Below, piece after piece: positions 38,412 through 47,116 of a stretch of 64,000 nt of DNA (its first letter is position 1; each line of letters starts with the position of its first letter). Source of the DNA: Lysobacter sp. (GTDB taxonomy: Bacteria > Pseudomonadota > Gammaproteobacteria > Xanthomonadales > Xanthomonadaceae); assembly GCA_011526085.1 (NCBI GenBank), contig WYBC01000016.1, positions 282,178 through 346,177 on the forward strand, written 5' to 3'. The notes under the pieces are model-generated. The model saw only the letters and a list, made by a program, of their open reading frames with translations. It had not been told where the DNA came from and did not search any database. The translations under genes were made by a program, and so were the position numbers.

Positions 38412-38903
38412 ATGCGCGCGACCCTGTCCCGATGGTGGCACTACCTGCTCGGCAAGCGCAGCGAAGTGGCGCAGATGGACTACAAGGATGCGTACATGGC
38501 CAAGGTCGTGCTCGACATCCACCGCAAGCGTCGCGACAAGCGCATGACCCGGGTCCCGCTGGCGCAGCTCGAACCGATCCACCGCATCGATCGCGAGAAC
38601 GCGCTGCGGGCCACGCGCGAGCGCGTCGACGCGCTGCGCCCGCACCGGGAGGCGCTGCTGGCGACGAAGCTGCTCGACGGCGAAACGCTGCAGGCCATCG
38701 TGCCGTCGGTCTCCAGCATCAAGGTCGTCCAGGACGGCGAACGCTGGCTGGCGTTCGAAGGCAACGGCCGCCTGTATGCCCTCCGCGAAGTCTTCAGCGC
38801 CGAGGACGGCATGCAGGTGGAGGTCGAGGAATACATGTTCGACGATGCGCGCAGCATCCGCCGCCGGTTGAACCGCGTGCGCGCCCTGAACCGATTGGCG
38901 TAA
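38412..38903 (+). CDS. Unknown protein with a ParB/sulfiredoxin-like motif
   Basis: I do not recognise this 163-residue protein. A basic N-terminal third (KRRDKRMTRVPLAQLEPIHRID) is followed by a region whose LAFEGNGRLYALREVF recalls the GNGR-type loop of ParB/sulfiredoxin-fold proteins, then MQVEVEEYMFDD. It has no signal peptide or membrane helix. It starts 16 bases after prfC and is probably read with it. Function unknown. Confidence 0.7.
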   Translation: MRATLSRWWHYLLGKRSEVAQMDYKDAYMAKVVLDIHRKRRDKRMTRVPLAQLEPIHRIDRENALRATRERVDALRPHREALLATKLLDGETLQAIVPSVSSIKVVQDGERWLAFEGNGRLYALREVFSAEDGMQVEVEEYMFDDARSIRRRLNRVRALNRLA

Positions 38904-38927
38904 GCCGGGCGCCCCGGGTCCGGCGAC

Positions 38928-39539
38928 TCAGCCGCCCGCGATCACCCGCGGCAACCAGTCCGGCGTGGTCTGATCCGGGTCGAAGTATTCGAAGATCAGA
39001 TGGATGCGGTCGGTGTCGCCGTCGTTCTTCACCGCATGCACGCCCATGTTGTTGACTTCCGCGGCCTCGCCTTCGGGCAGGTGATACCCCGTGCCTTCGA
39101 TGAAGAACGTGACCTTGTCGTTGGTCAGCAGCGGCACATGGATCTTGTGCGGCCACTTCGCCGCGGCGTTGGCGTCGCGGTGCGGCTTGATCTCGCCGCC
39201 CGGCGCCATCCGTGCGAACATCACCCGCGGAAACGCGCCGTTCGCATAGCCGTACGGCATCACCGCCGCCTGCAGCACCGGCTCCAGCAGGTCACGCCAC
39301 TCCGCCCATGCCGGACGGTCGTGCGAACTGCGCCAGTCGCGCACGCTGTCGACGAAACGGAAGACGATGTGCCGGGTCTTGTCCAGCGCCTCGAAACGAT
39401 TGGGCTTGCCGGCGTTCTCCGCATCCCACACCGCCTCGGGGAGCGCCAGCACCGCGGCTTTCAGCGCGACGATGTCGACCGGGCCGAGCCGGCGGATGGA
39501 CGTGGTCTTGCGCGGGTTGGCGTAGGGATCGTGGGCCAT
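38928..39539 (-). CDS. Aspartyl/asparaginyl beta-hydroxylase-like 2OG-Fe(II) oxygenase
   Basis: The 203-residue protein matches the Asp/Asn/Arg hydroxylase family. The iron-site residues are visible as His120-X-Asp122 in EIKPHRD and His168 in GVHAV, and the 2-oxoglutarate-binding Arg178 is in DRIHLIFEYF. It should hydroxylate a side chain on a small molecule or protein. It lies 23 bases downstream of a sulfotransferase gene on the same strand, so they are probably one transcript. The substrate is unknown. Confidence 0.88.
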   Translation of the reverse strand: MAHDPYANPRKTTSIRRLGPVDIVALKAAVLALPEAVWDAENAGKPNRFEALDKTRHIVFRFVDSVRDWRSSHDRPAWAEWRDLLEPVLQAAVMPYGYANGAFPRVMFARMAPGGEIKPHRDANAAAKWPHKIHVPLLTNDKVTFFIEGTGYHLPEGEAAEVNNMGVHAVKNDGDTDRIHLIFEYFDPDQTTPDWLPRVIAGG

Positions 39540-39562
39540 GGCGGCGGTCGCTGTCTGTCGTC

Positions 39563-40186
39563 TCAGAAGGTGTAATCGAAACGCTCGAGGTCGCCGCGAT
39601 ACAGCTCGGCCACCCCGTCGATCAGGGCCTGATCGTAATACTGGCGGTAGTCGCCGCGCCTGGAGCTGTTGACCTTGTCGAGCGCGCGGGCGGGAATCCC
39701 GATCCGCGCGCAGATCGCGTCGTAGCTTTCCTGCATGCGTTCGACCCGGCCGATGACGTCCATCTCCAGCGCGCCCGCGTCGTTGGTCAGCAGGGTGTAC
39801 TGCGGCTGGAAATGCACGTGGTCGTGCGGCTTCAGTTCGAACAGGATCCTGCGCATCGTGCCCTGCGGGTCGCGCTCGAACGCGCCGTGCTGGCGGGTCA
39901 TGAAGGCGCAGTAGGAGACGAAGCGGTCGAACGGGTTGCGCACGAAACTGAACTTGAAATACCCGTCGCAGACCTCGTCGCCCAGATACGGGCGGACCTG
40001 GCGCACGCTCAGGTGGCCGTGCCGGATCTGCGCCACCTCGTCGAACGGGAAGCGCTTGTTCACGAACAGCCCGACCTGCTCGATGTCGTCCGGGCCGAGG
40101 TGCTCGCGCAGCGCCTGCCGCACCGCATGGGTGCCGGTCTTGGGCATGGCGACGAAAATGTAACGGTGCAGATGGGAGACGATCAT
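39563..40186 (-). CDS. Sulfotransferase family protein
   Basis: The 207-residue product starts MIVSHLHRYIFVAMPKTGTH. PKTGTH (15-20) is the 5'-phosphosulfate loop for PAPS and FSFVRNPFDRFVSYCAFM is the 3'-phosphate site, as in the carbohydrate/heparan sulfotransferase superfamily (Sulfotransfer_2). There is no signal peptide, so it acts in the cytoplasm. It is followed at 23 bases by the hydroxylase gene. The acceptor is unknown. Confidence 0.9.
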   Translation of the reverse strand: MIVSHLHRYIFVAMPKTGTHAVRQALREHLGPDDIEQVGLFVNKRFPFDEVAQIRHGHLSVRQVRPYLGDEVCDGYFKFSFVRNPFDRFVSYCAFMTRQHGAFERDPQGTMRRILFELKPHDHVHFQPQYTLLTNDAGALEMDVIGRVERMQESYDAICARIGIPARALDKVNSSRRGDYRQYYDQALIDGVAELYRGDLERFDYTF

Positions 40187-40254
40187 GGCCGGAGCGCGCG
40201 GGTATCGGCGCATGATCGCACAGCGGCCCCCGGGCAACCGACGCGTCGGGCACA

Positions 40255-40274
40255 ATTGGAGTCATCGCTCCAAT
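40255..40274. repeat. Inverted repeat before the hemolysin III gene
   Basis: ATTGGAG and CTCCAAT flank TCATCG, a perfect 7-bp inverted repeat. It overlaps a -10-like CACAAT and lies 22 bases before the hlyIII ATG, between that gene and the divergent sulfotransferase. It could be an operator or a leader hairpin. Confidence 0.45.
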
Positions 40275-40295
40275 CGAAAGCCCCATCGTCCCCGG

Positions 40296-40940
40296 ATGAC
40301 CGACCGCATCGAAAGCCTCCGCGAGGAATTCGCCAGCGCCCTGACCCACGGGCTGGGCGCCACCGCGGCACTGGCGGGCGGCGCGGTACTGATCACCCTC
40401 GCGGCGCTCTTCGGCGACGGCTGGCAGCTCAGCGCCGCCATCGTGTTCGGCATCACCCTGCTGCTGCTGTACGTCGCTTCCACCCTCTATCACGCCATCC
40501 AGCATCCGGTGGCGAAGGGCCGGCTCAAGGTCTTCGACCACTGTGCGATCTATCTGCTGATCGCCGGCACCTACACCCCGTTCACCCTGATCGGCCTGCG
40601 CGGCCCGGTGGGCTGGTGGCTGTTCGGCATCATCTGGGCGCTGGCGTTCTTCGGGGTGATCTTCAAACTGTTCTACACCGGCCGCTTCCACCGGCTCTCC
40701 ACGCTGATCTACATCGGCATGGGCTGGCTGATCATCTTCGCGGCCAAACCCACGATGCAGGCGCTGGACGGCTGGACCTTCGGCTGGCTGATGGCCGGCG
40801 GGGTCGCCTACACCCTGGGCACCTACTTCTATCACCACCCGCGGCTGCCCTACGCCCACGCGATCTGGCACCTGTTCGTGATCGCCGGCAGCGTCTGCCA
40901 CTACATCGCGGTGATGGCGCAGGTCATTCCCGCACGCTGA
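40296..40940 (+). CDS. Hemolysin III / PAQR-like membrane protein
   Basis: The 214-residue product has seven membrane helices and the PAQR/HlyIII residues: STLYHAIQHP, DHCAIYLLIAGTYTPF and HAIWHLFVIAGSVCHYIA, which form the metal-dependent hydrolase-like site. E. coli YqfA is a homologue of poorly known role in membrane homeostasis. The name hemolysin is historical. Confidence 0.93.
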   Translation: MTDRIESLREEFASALTHGLGATAALAGGAVLITLAALFGDGWQLSAAIVFGITLLLLYVASTLYHAIQHPVAKGRLKVFDHCAIYLLIAGTYTPFTLIGLRGPVGWWLFGIIWALAFFGVIFKLFYTGRFHRLSTLIYIGMGWLIIFAAKPTMQALDGWTFGWLMAGGVAYTLGTYFYHHPRLPYAHAIWHLFVIAGSVCHYIAVMAQVIPAR

Positions 40941-41000
40941 AGCCCGACGGACGATCGACCCGCGAACATCCGACCGGCATCGACAGCCGGCGCGCCACGC

Positions 41001-41387
41001 TCAGGCGGACACTTCCCGCAACTGGAAGAGATTGCCCTCGGGGTCGCAGGCGTTGCAGGCGACGAATCCGCCGCCCCGCCATGCATCGGCCATCACCACG
41101 CCGCCCAATCCCGGCGCCATGGCGCGCGCGACGTCCAGGCTGGGCACGGTGAAGAAAAACTTCAGCGCGGCATCCTCGCGCGGCCGCGGCGGCACTTCGA
41201 TGACGATGTCGTCGGCGATGTGCCGCGGGATCGCATGCAGCACCAGCTGGAAATCCGGCGACTGCAAGACCACCAGATCGTCGGACGCATGCACCCGCGT
41301 CATCGCGAGCAGGGTTTCGTAGAAGGCAACCATCGTCGCCAGCGACTTGGCGTAGACGAACAGGCCAGCGGACGCGGGATCGCTCAT
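41001..41387 (-). CDS. VOC-superfamily (glyoxalase-like) protein
   Basis: The 128-residue product has the VOC pattern FVYAKSLATMVAFYETLLAM, a central strand region (FQLVLHAIP) and the ending AWRGGGFVACNACDPEGNLFQLRE with a possible metal Glu. The second half repeats the babba unit. Substrate unknown; dioxygenase, glyoxalase and antibiotic-binding members exist. Confidence 0.85.
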   Translation of the reverse strand: MSDPASAGLFVYAKSLATMVAFYETLLAMTRVHASDDLVVLQSPDFQLVLHAIPRHIADDIVIEVPPRPREDAALKFFFTVPSLDVARAMAPGLGGVVMADAWRGGGFVACNACDPEGNLFQLREVSA

Positions 41388-41442
41388 GCGGACTCCTGGA
41401 GACGGAGACGCGACAGCTTACCGCCTAGCGGGCGGAGTCGCC

Positions 41443-41907
41443 TCAGGCCGTCTCGCCGGCGTCGTCCGGCAATCGCGCAGGCCGGTCAGCGACCCAACGA
41501 CTCCAGTACGACATCACCAGCGACATTCCCTCCGACCGTTCCATCGTCGTGCGCGTGATCGGCATCGCCTGGGCCCATTCCGCATTCGCGATCGTCTGGA
41601 ATTCGTCGACCGGCGGCTCGCAGAACCCCATGTACCACGCCGGAAACTGCCGCGAAGCGATCGGCGTGTCGAGCAGGAACGCCAGCGAATGATGACGGGT
41701 GGAGCGGAGAATGCGCCCGTGGACCTCGCGGACTGCATGTACGGGACCTTCGAAATACTGGAAGAACCGGCCGACGTGGTGGAGCAGCACGCCGGTCACG
41801 CCCACCTCCGCATTGAAGCGCCGCGCGCCATCGAGCAGCGCCGCCAACTGCGATTGGGTCATCGGATACGCAATACTCGTGTAGGCCATCGCATGCAGGT
41901 CGCTCAT
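41443..41907 (-). CDS. BLUF-domain blue-light photoreceptor
   Basis: The 154-residue product is a stand-alone BLUF protein. The flavin-site Tyr9 (MAYTSIA), Asn32 (RFNAEVGVTG) and Gln50 (FFQYFEG) are all present, as are the family blocks VTGVLLHHVGRFF and the Trp/Met region PAWYMGF. About 50 residues follow the BLUF core and form a short C-terminal extension. It should signal by binding a partner; Crp-family and CBS genes lie just upstream on the same strand. Confidence 0.93.
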   Translation of the reverse strand: MSDLHAMAYTSIAYPMTQSQLAALLDGARRFNAEVGVTGVLLHHVGRFFQYFEGPVHAVREVHGRILRSTRHHSLAFLLDTPIASRQFPAWYMGFCEPPVDEFQTIANAEWAQAMPITRTTMERSEGMSLVMSYWSRWVADRPARLPDDAGETA

Positions 41908-42048
41908 GCAGGCCCCTCCGCGCGTGTTGCGGCATGGTCACTGTCGTGCGAGAGCCTCGCGCGGCAGGTCGAGCCCGGGGTGTGCGGCATGTCGTCGTGT
42001 TCTTTCGATGGCAAGGGGTCGCGGACCATAACCCTGTTCGGACGATCG

Positions 42049-42070
42049 CGCATTAATCCGGATTAATGCG
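42049..42070. promoter_or_regulatory. Perfect 22-base palindrome between crp-like and BLUF genes
   Basis: The half site CGCATTAATCC is followed directly by its exact reverse complement. It is AT-rich in a GC-rich genome and lies 41 bases beyond the crp-like stop and 142 bases before the BLUF start. This looks like an operator for a dimeric regulator. A terminator is less likely because there is no loop and no U-run. Confidence 0.6.
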
Positions 42071-42110
42071 GCCATCGATGCGTCCCACCCGATACCGACC
42101 CGACAACGGA

Positions 42111-42842
42111 TCAACTCCCGGGAAACCACGAGGTATCGATCCGGAAATGCCGATCCTCGAAATCGACGCGTTTCTTCATCTCACCCTCATCCAGGAGATC
42201 GATGCCATGGGCATGCCTGCGGATCAGGCCGTCGCCCTGCATCCGCTTCAGGGCGCGGCTGACGTACACATTGGTGAGGCCGATGGCATCGCCGATCATG
42301 CCCTGGCTCAGCGGAAGCTCGAAATGGCCCTGCAGATCGCGTCGCGTCACCCGCAGCCGCGACACCACTTCCAGCAGGAAATGCGTCACCCTCGCTTCCG
42401 CGCCCATCCTGCTGATGATGCGGATCCGATCGGCCAGCACCGCATGTTCGACCATGCCGATGCTGAACAACAGCGCCGAAAGCCTCGGCGAACGGATGAA
42501 GACTTCGTCGAGCGCGGATTTCGGGAACGGACACAGCCGCCCGGGCGTCGCAGCGGCCAGTGCCGTGCTGGTCCGGGCGAACGCGATGTCGGGAATGCCC
42601 ACGATGTCGCCCGGGTAATGGATGTGCATGATCTGCCGGCTGCCGTTCGGCAGGATCATGTAGGAGAAAAACCAGCCCGCGCGCACCACGAACAGCCGGT
42701 CGGCCGGCTGTCCGGTCTCGCGCACGGTGGCCCGCGCGCGGAACGGCTCTTCCCGCTCCTCCAGCCGCGCCAGCAGCGCCGCATCGGTCGCGCTGAGCGG
42801 AATGTGATAGCCGATCTTCTCGATCAGACAGCTGCCTGCCAC
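42111..42842 (-). CDS. Crp/Fnr-family transcription regulator
   Basis: The product of about 243 residues has a cyclic-nucleotide-binding-like jelly roll (DRLFVVRAGWFFSYMILPNGSRQIMHIHYPGDIVGI), a dimer helix and a helix-turn-helix (LPLSQGMIGDAIGLTNVYVSRALKRMQGDGLI). It lacks the N-terminal cysteine set of FNR. The start is a GTG two bases after the CBS gene stop. The ligand is unknown; the tight link to a CBS protein suggests a shared signal. Confidence 0.9.
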   Translation of the reverse strand: MAGSCLIEKIGYHIPLSATDAALLARLEEREEPFRARATVRETGQPADRLFVVRAGWFFSYMILPNGSRQIMHIHYPGDIVGIPDIAFARTSTALAAATPGRLCPFPKSALDEVFIRSPRLSALLFSIGMVEHAVLADRIRIISRMGAEARVTHFLLEVVSRLRVTRRDLQGHFELPLSQGMIGDAIGLTNVYVSRALKRMQGDGLIRRHAHGIDLLDEGEMKKRVDFEDRHFRIDTSWFPGS

Positions 42843-42844
42843 GG

Positions 42845-43273
42845 TCAGCTCGCGATGTAGCGTTGCAGCGAATCCAGCTCCGCCCGCTGATCCTCGATCA
42901 CCGCCTTCACCAGATCGCCGATCGAGACCACACCGACGACATCGTCGCCCTCCATCACCGGCAGGTGGCGGATGCGGTGTTCGGTCATCATCTGCATGCA
43001 ATGGTCGGAAGTGTCCTGCGATCTGGTCGTGAGCACGCCTGCGGTCATGATGTCACGCACCGGCGTCTCCGCCGACGAGCGGCCCTGCAGCACGACCTTG
43101 CGCGCGTAATCGCGCTCGGAAACGATGCCGACGAGGCGGGGACCGTCCATCACCAGCACCGCGCCGATGTGGGCCTCCGCCATCAGGCGGATGGCGTCGA
43201 GGACCGGAGCCTCAGGTCGGATGGCGTGGATCGCGGGACTCTTCGCTTCCAGCAGCTGACGGACGGTACGCAT
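42845..43273 (-). CDS. Paired-CBS-domain protein
   Basis: The 142-residue product is a tandem CBS module: VLDAIRLMAEAHIGAVLVMDGPRLVGIVSERDYARKV and MQMMTEHRIRHLPVMEGDDVVGVVSIGDLVKAV. Such modules bind adenosyl nucleotides. It sits 2 bases before the Crp-family gene, and its first 62 bases overlap the 3' end of the glycosyltransferase gene on the same strand in another frame. Confidence 0.93.
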   Translation of the reverse strand: MRTVRQLLEAKSPAIHAIRPEAPVLDAIRLMAEAHIGAVLVMDGPRLVGIVSERDYARKVVLQGRSSAETPVRDIMTAGVLTTRSQDTSDHCMQMMTEHRIRHLPVMEGDDVVGVVSIGDLVKAVIEDQRAELDSLQRYIAS

Positions 43274-44258
43274 GCGGGCGTTCTCCTTCAGGGGCGAGGT
43301 CGCCCAAGGATACGCCTGCCGCGGGACGCCAGCGATCCACCAGATACAGCGGCCGCTGCTTGGATTCCTCGTAGAGCCGGCCCAGGTATTCGCCGATCAT
43401 GCCCAGCGCCATCAGCTGCACGCCGCCCAGCAGCAGGATGACCGTCATCATCGTCGGCCAACCGGCGACCGGGTCGCCCCAGAACAGCGCCTTGACCACG
43501 ATCCACAGGGCGTAGACGAACGCCAGCAGCGCGGTCATCACGCCGAGATAGGTCGCCACCCGCAGCGGCGCGGTGGAAAAACTGGTCACACCCTCCAGTG
43601 CGAAGTTCCACAGCCGCCAGGCATTGAATTTGCTGCGCCCCGCCAGCCGCGCTTCGCGGTGATAGGGGATGGCGACCTGCTCGAAGCCGACCCAGCCGAA
43701 GAGCCCCTTCATGAACCGGTGCCGCTCGCGCAACTGGCGCAGGGCCGCCAGGGCCCGCGGCGACAGCAGGCGGAAGTCGCCGGTATCGGTGGGAATGGGG
43801 GTTTTCGATAGCCGCTGCATCACCCGGTAGAACGCGTGCGCGGTCGCGCGCTTGAACCAGCCCTCGCCGTCGCGCGCGGTGCGGGTGCCGTGGACGTCGT
43901 CGTAGCCCTGGCGCCATTTCGCCACGAAGGCCGGGATCAGTTCCGGCGGGTCCTGACCGTCGGCGTCGAGGATCAGGGCGGCGCCCGCCTCGACACGGTC
44001 CAACCCGGCGGTGAGCGCCGCCTCCTTGCCGAAGTTGCGGCTGAGCCGCAGCAGCGACACCCGCGGGTCCGCGGCGGCGAGGTCGTCCAGCACCGCCCAG
44101 GTGCGATCGCGACTGCCGTCGTCGACGTAGAGCACATGGCCGTCGACGCCTTCTCCCGCCAGCCCATCCAGCACCGCCGCGATCCGCGGATGCAGCGCAG
44201 GCAGGGCCTCGGCCTCGTTGAAGGCGGCGACGACGATGGTCAGGCGTTCGCGGGTCAT
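43212..44258 (-). CDS. Family 2 glycosyltransferase, GtrB/DPM-like
   Basis: The 348-residue product has a GT-A domain (LTIVVAAFNEAEALPALHPRI, VDDGSRDRTW, and the DXD-type ILDADGQDPPELIP) and two C-terminal membrane helices. That is the layout of GtrB/ArnC-type enzymes that load sugar on undecaprenyl phosphate. The last 36 residues are polar and unlike the family, and lie over the start of the CBS gene, as if an earlier stop had been lost. It follows mtgA by 43 bases. Confidence 0.92.
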   Translation of the reverse strand: MTRERLTIVVAAFNEAEALPALHPRIAAVLDGLAGEGVDGHVLYVDDGSRDRTWAVLDDLAAADPRVSLLRLSRNFGKEAALTAGLDRVEAGAALILDADGQDPPELIPAFVAKWRQGYDDVHGTRTARDGEGWFKRATAHAFYRVMQRLSKTPIPTDTGDFRLLSPRALAALRQLRERHRFMKGLFGWVGFEQVAIPYHREARLAGRSKFNAWRLWNFALEGVTSFSTAPLRVATYLGVMTALLAFVYALWIVVKALFWGDPVAGWPTMMTVILLLGGVQLMALGMIGEYLGRLYEESKQRPLYLVDRWRPAAGVSLGDLAPEGERPHAYRPSAAGSEESRDPRHPT

Positions 44259-44301
44259 GGGAAAGGAGTGTACGGCCGGGCCGCGTCCGGTCGAGACCGC
44301 G

Positions 44302-45066
44302 TCACTCGAACGCGACGTAGGCCGTCCCGCCCAGGGCCCGCATCTGGCGCTGGATCGACCGGCTTCTGCGCTGCACGTACGGACCGGGCTTGGCGGCGCT
44401 GTACTTGCGGGGGTTCGGCAGCACCGCGGCGAGACGCGCGGCCTCGGCGGCGGTGAGTTTCGCTGCGTCCTTGCCGAAGAACCTGCGGGAAGCGGCCTGC
44501 GCCCCGTACACGCCGTCGCCGTATTCGATGACGTTGGCGTAGACCTCCATGATCCGCGCCTTCGGCCACATCGCCTCGAGCAGCACCGTGTACCAGACCT
44601 CCAGGCCCTTGCGCGCCCAGCGCGTCCAGCCGCTGCCGCGCCAGAGGAACAGGTTTTTGGCGAGTTGCTGGCTGATGGTGCTGGCGCCGCGCACCTTGCG
44701 ACCCTTGGCGTTGTGCTTGCGCGCCTTCTCGATGGCCTCGAAGTCGAACCCGTCGTGGACCGGGAACTGCTGGTCCTCGGCGGCGACCAGCGCCAGCGGC
44801 AGCAGCGTCGAGATCTCGTCGGCATCGCGCCAATCGTAGGCCAGCGCGAAACCGCGGTCGCCATCGCCCCAGGCCTCGACATAGCGACCGACCATGAAGG
44901 CGGTCAGCGGCGGATCGACGAAACGCAGCACCGCGACCTGCAGCACCGTGGTCGACACGAACAGCAGCGGCAGCCACAGGAACAACCAGCGCCACCAGCG
45001 GACCCGGCCGCGCGGGCGGGTCGTCGCATGCGGACCGGGGTTTGAAACTTCGTCGGCGTGCCCCAT
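44302..45066 (-). CDS. mtgA: Monofunctional peptidoglycan transglycosylase
   Basis: The 254-residue GT51 enzyme polymerises lipid II. It has one N-terminal membrane helix ([20 protein letters not shown]), the catalytic Glu block [35 protein letters not shown] and [29 protein letters not shown]. The start at MGHADEV is preferred over an upstream ATG that would run into the divergent hslO promoter region. Confidence 0.95.
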   Translation of the reverse strand: MGHADEVSNPGPHATTRPRGRVRWWRWLFLWLPLLFVSTTVLQVAVLRFVDPPLTAFMVGRYVEAWGDGDRGFALAYDWRDADEISTLLPLALVAAEDQQFPVHDGFDFEAIEKARKHNAKGRKVRGASTISQQLAKNLFLWRGSGWTRWARKGLEVWYTVLLEAMWPKARIMEVYANVIEYGDGVYGAQAASRRFFGKDAAKLTAAEAARLAAVLPNPRKYSAAKPGPYVQRRSRSIQRQMRALGGTAYVAFE

Positions 45067-45186
45067 CTTGTACGCGTCCCCACCTGTTCGTCTGCGCGCG
45101 CCGGTACTCCGGCCGCGCGGCATTATCGACGAAGCGGCGCCGGTTCACGACCCGGCGCCGCGACCTCCTCACGAGCCCGTTCCGAC

Positions 45187-46092
45187 ATGACCCACGCCGC
45201 CCATCCAGACCGTCTCACCCGTTTCCTGCTCGAACAGGCCGGGCTCCGCGGCGTCCATGTCCGTCTCGACGACACCTGGGCGCAGATTCGCAGCCGCGCC
45301 GATTACCCCGACGACGTGGCGGAACTGCTCGGCGAGTCGGTGGCGGCCGCCGCGCTGTTCACCGGCCACGCCAAAGTGGACGGGCGACTGTCGATACAAC
45401 TGCGCGGCAGCGGCGCCATCCGCACCCTGTTCGCCGAATGCACCGGCGCCGGCACCCTCCGCGGCATCGCGAAGCTGGCCGACGGCGAGCTTCCAGCCAC
45501 GCATGCACTGAGCGATCTCGGCACCGACGCCCTGCTGGCGATCACGATCGAAAACCCCGCGGCCCATGGTCAGGAACCGGCACGCTACCAGGGGTTGGTC
45601 GGCCTGGATGCGGACACCCTGTCCGCGGCCTTCGAAGGCTATTTCCGCCAATCGGAGCAATTGCCGACCCGGCTGTTGCTGGCAGCGGGCGAGGATCGGG
45701 TGGCCGGTCTCATGCTGCAGAAGTTGCCCGGCGATGCGGGCGACCTCGATGGCTGGGAGCGCGCCAACGCACTCTTCGACACCCTTGGCGCCACGGAATT
45801 GCTGGAAACCCCCGCCGAAATCGTGCTGCACCGGCTGTTCCACGAGGACGGCGTGCGCCTGCTCGGCGAAAAACCGCTGCGGTTCGCCTGCTCATGCTCG
45901 CGGGAACGGGTATCGGCGATGCTGGAGTCGCTCGGCGAGGAGGAAGCCATGGCCGCCGTCACGGACAATGCCGGGGTGGCCGAGATCCGCTGCGAGTTCT
46001 GCGGCGAGACCTACCGTTACTCCGGGGTCGAAATCGCCGCCCTGTTCGCCCCTCGACCGGCGCAATGGGATGCCCCGGAACGGCTGCAATGA
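45187..46092 (+). CDS. hslO: Redox-regulated chaperone Hsp33
   Basis: Hsp33 is a holdase switched on by oxidation. The 301-residue product has the N-terminal domain (DRLTRFLLEQAGLRGVHVRL) and the C-terminal zinc switch with four cysteines as CSCSRE and CEFCGE. It is divergent from mtgA. Confidence 0.97.
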   Translation: MTHAAHPDRLTRFLLEQAGLRGVHVRLDDTWAQIRSRADYPDDVAELLGESVAAAALFTGHAKVDGRLSIQLRGSGAIRTLFAECTGAGTLRGIAKLADGELPATHALSDLGTDALLAITIENPAAHGQEPARYQGLVGLDADTLSAAFEGYFRQSEQLPTRLLLAAGEDRVAGLMLQKLPGDAGDLDGWERANALFDTLGATELLETPAEIVLHRLFHEDGVRLLGEKPLRFACSCSRERVSAMLESLGEEEAMAAVTDNAGVAEIRCEFCGETYRYSGVEIAALFAPRPAQWDAPERLQ

Positions 46093-46136
46093 TCGTGCCC
46101 GCGCGCTCTGTCACAGTTCGCAGGTGACCGGTGCGA

Positions 46137-46165
46137 TTGTTAAAGAACCATAAATCTGATAGCCT
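46137..46165 (+). promoter_or_regulatory. Promoter of the exported-protein gene
   Basis: A -35-like TTGTTA (46137-46142) and a -10-like TAGCCT (46160-46165) are separated by 17 bases in a locally AT-rich stretch, 61 bases before the ATG at 46226. Confidence 0.45.
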
Positions 46166-46225
46166 GAACGTCCTGATCAAACCGTACAGGGAACTCGGCC
46201 GCCGTCCGACGGTCTGACCCGCACC

Positions 46226-47065
46226 ATGCGCCCCCACCTTCGTACATTGCCGCTCCTTCTGTTGCTCGCACTCGGTGCGGCGACGTCGGCGCACGCGCAG
46301 TCGAAGGGCAGCGGCGACCGGGTCGAGCTCCCGGTGTGGAACAAGTCCAGCGGCTCGATCGAGGCCATCGTGGTGCTGGAGCCCGCGGATGTCGCGAAAT
46401 CCCGCACGCTGGCCCGGTTCGGCGTCCGTCACCTCGACAGCACCTTCGGCCTCAACGCCGGCGATTCGCTCGGCCTGCTCTGCGACCGCAAACACGGCCT
46501 CAGCAGCGCATTGAACAACCTCGCAGACAATTGCGTGCTGGCCTCGATCCCGGCCCGCCGCACCGGCGCCACCGCGATCTTCCAGCGCAACGGCACCCAG
46601 GTCGGCGTCGGTGCAGGCAACAGCCGCACCCCGATTCCGGCCTGGCTGGCACCGGGCACCGGCAGCAACGGTCGCGTGGATCTCAACGACATCACCATCT
46701 TCAGCCAGAAGGCCCTGCCGCGCGAAGGCTACGTCTCGATCGCCGGCACCGTGGCCAAGGCCCGCCTCCAGAGCCCTTCCGAAATCCCGGGCTTCAGCGA
46801 CCGCTGGACCTCCCGTCAGCTCAATGTCGGCGGCGGCATCGGCGATTTCGGCGTCAACGTGATCGGCGAAGTCGTCGATACTCCGGGGCGCGACCGCTGG
46901 GGCAGCCTCGGCCTCGGCCTGAGCTGGCGCACCCCCTGGAGCGGGCAGCTCACCGTCGGTGCCGACAACCTCGTCACCCGTGGCAAGAACCCCTTCGCAC
47001 CGGCATCCGGCGAGGGCGACGACGAAGGCGCAGTGCCCTACGTCCGCTACGAACAGGACCTCTGA
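46226..47065 (+). CDS. Unknown exported protein upstream of the TonB receptor
   Basis: I do not recognise this 279-residue protein. It has a signal peptide (LPLLLLLALGAATSAHAQ), two cysteines (about 86 and 102) and a C-terminal part rich in alternating Gly/hydrophobic residues. The end, WRTPWSGQLTVGADNLVTRG, closely resembles WKTPWNGKVTVGARNLFGKE near the end of the neighbouring TonB-dependent receptor. That is the penultimate strand region of the receptor barrel, which suggests a small beta-rich outer-membrane or periplasmic protein evolved with it. It does not end in a terminal aromatic residue, so normal barrel insertion is uncertain. Confidence 0.78.
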   Translation: MRPHLRTLPLLLLLALGAATSAHAQSKGSGDRVELPVWNKSSGSIEAIVVLEPADVAKSRTLARFGVRHLDSTFGLNAGDSLGLLCDRKHGLSSALNNLADNCVLASIPARRTGATAIFQRNGTQVGVGAGNSRTPIPAWLAPGTGSNGRVDLNDITIFSQKALPREGYVSIAGTVAKARLQSPSEIPGFSDRWTSRQLNVGGGIGDFGVNVIGEVVDTPGRDRWGSLGLGLSWRTPWSGQLTVGADNLVTRGKNPFAPASGEGDDEGAVPYVRYEQDL

Positions 47066-47116
47066 GCCCCCGGCCAGCAGGGTTTTTCGGCCTCCCGGGC
47101 CGAATGTTAACGACAC

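Noticed and set aside
47086..47104. Hairpin TTCGGCC/GGCCGAA as terminator of the 46226 gene
   Set aside because: The T-run precedes the stem rather than following it on the plus strand.
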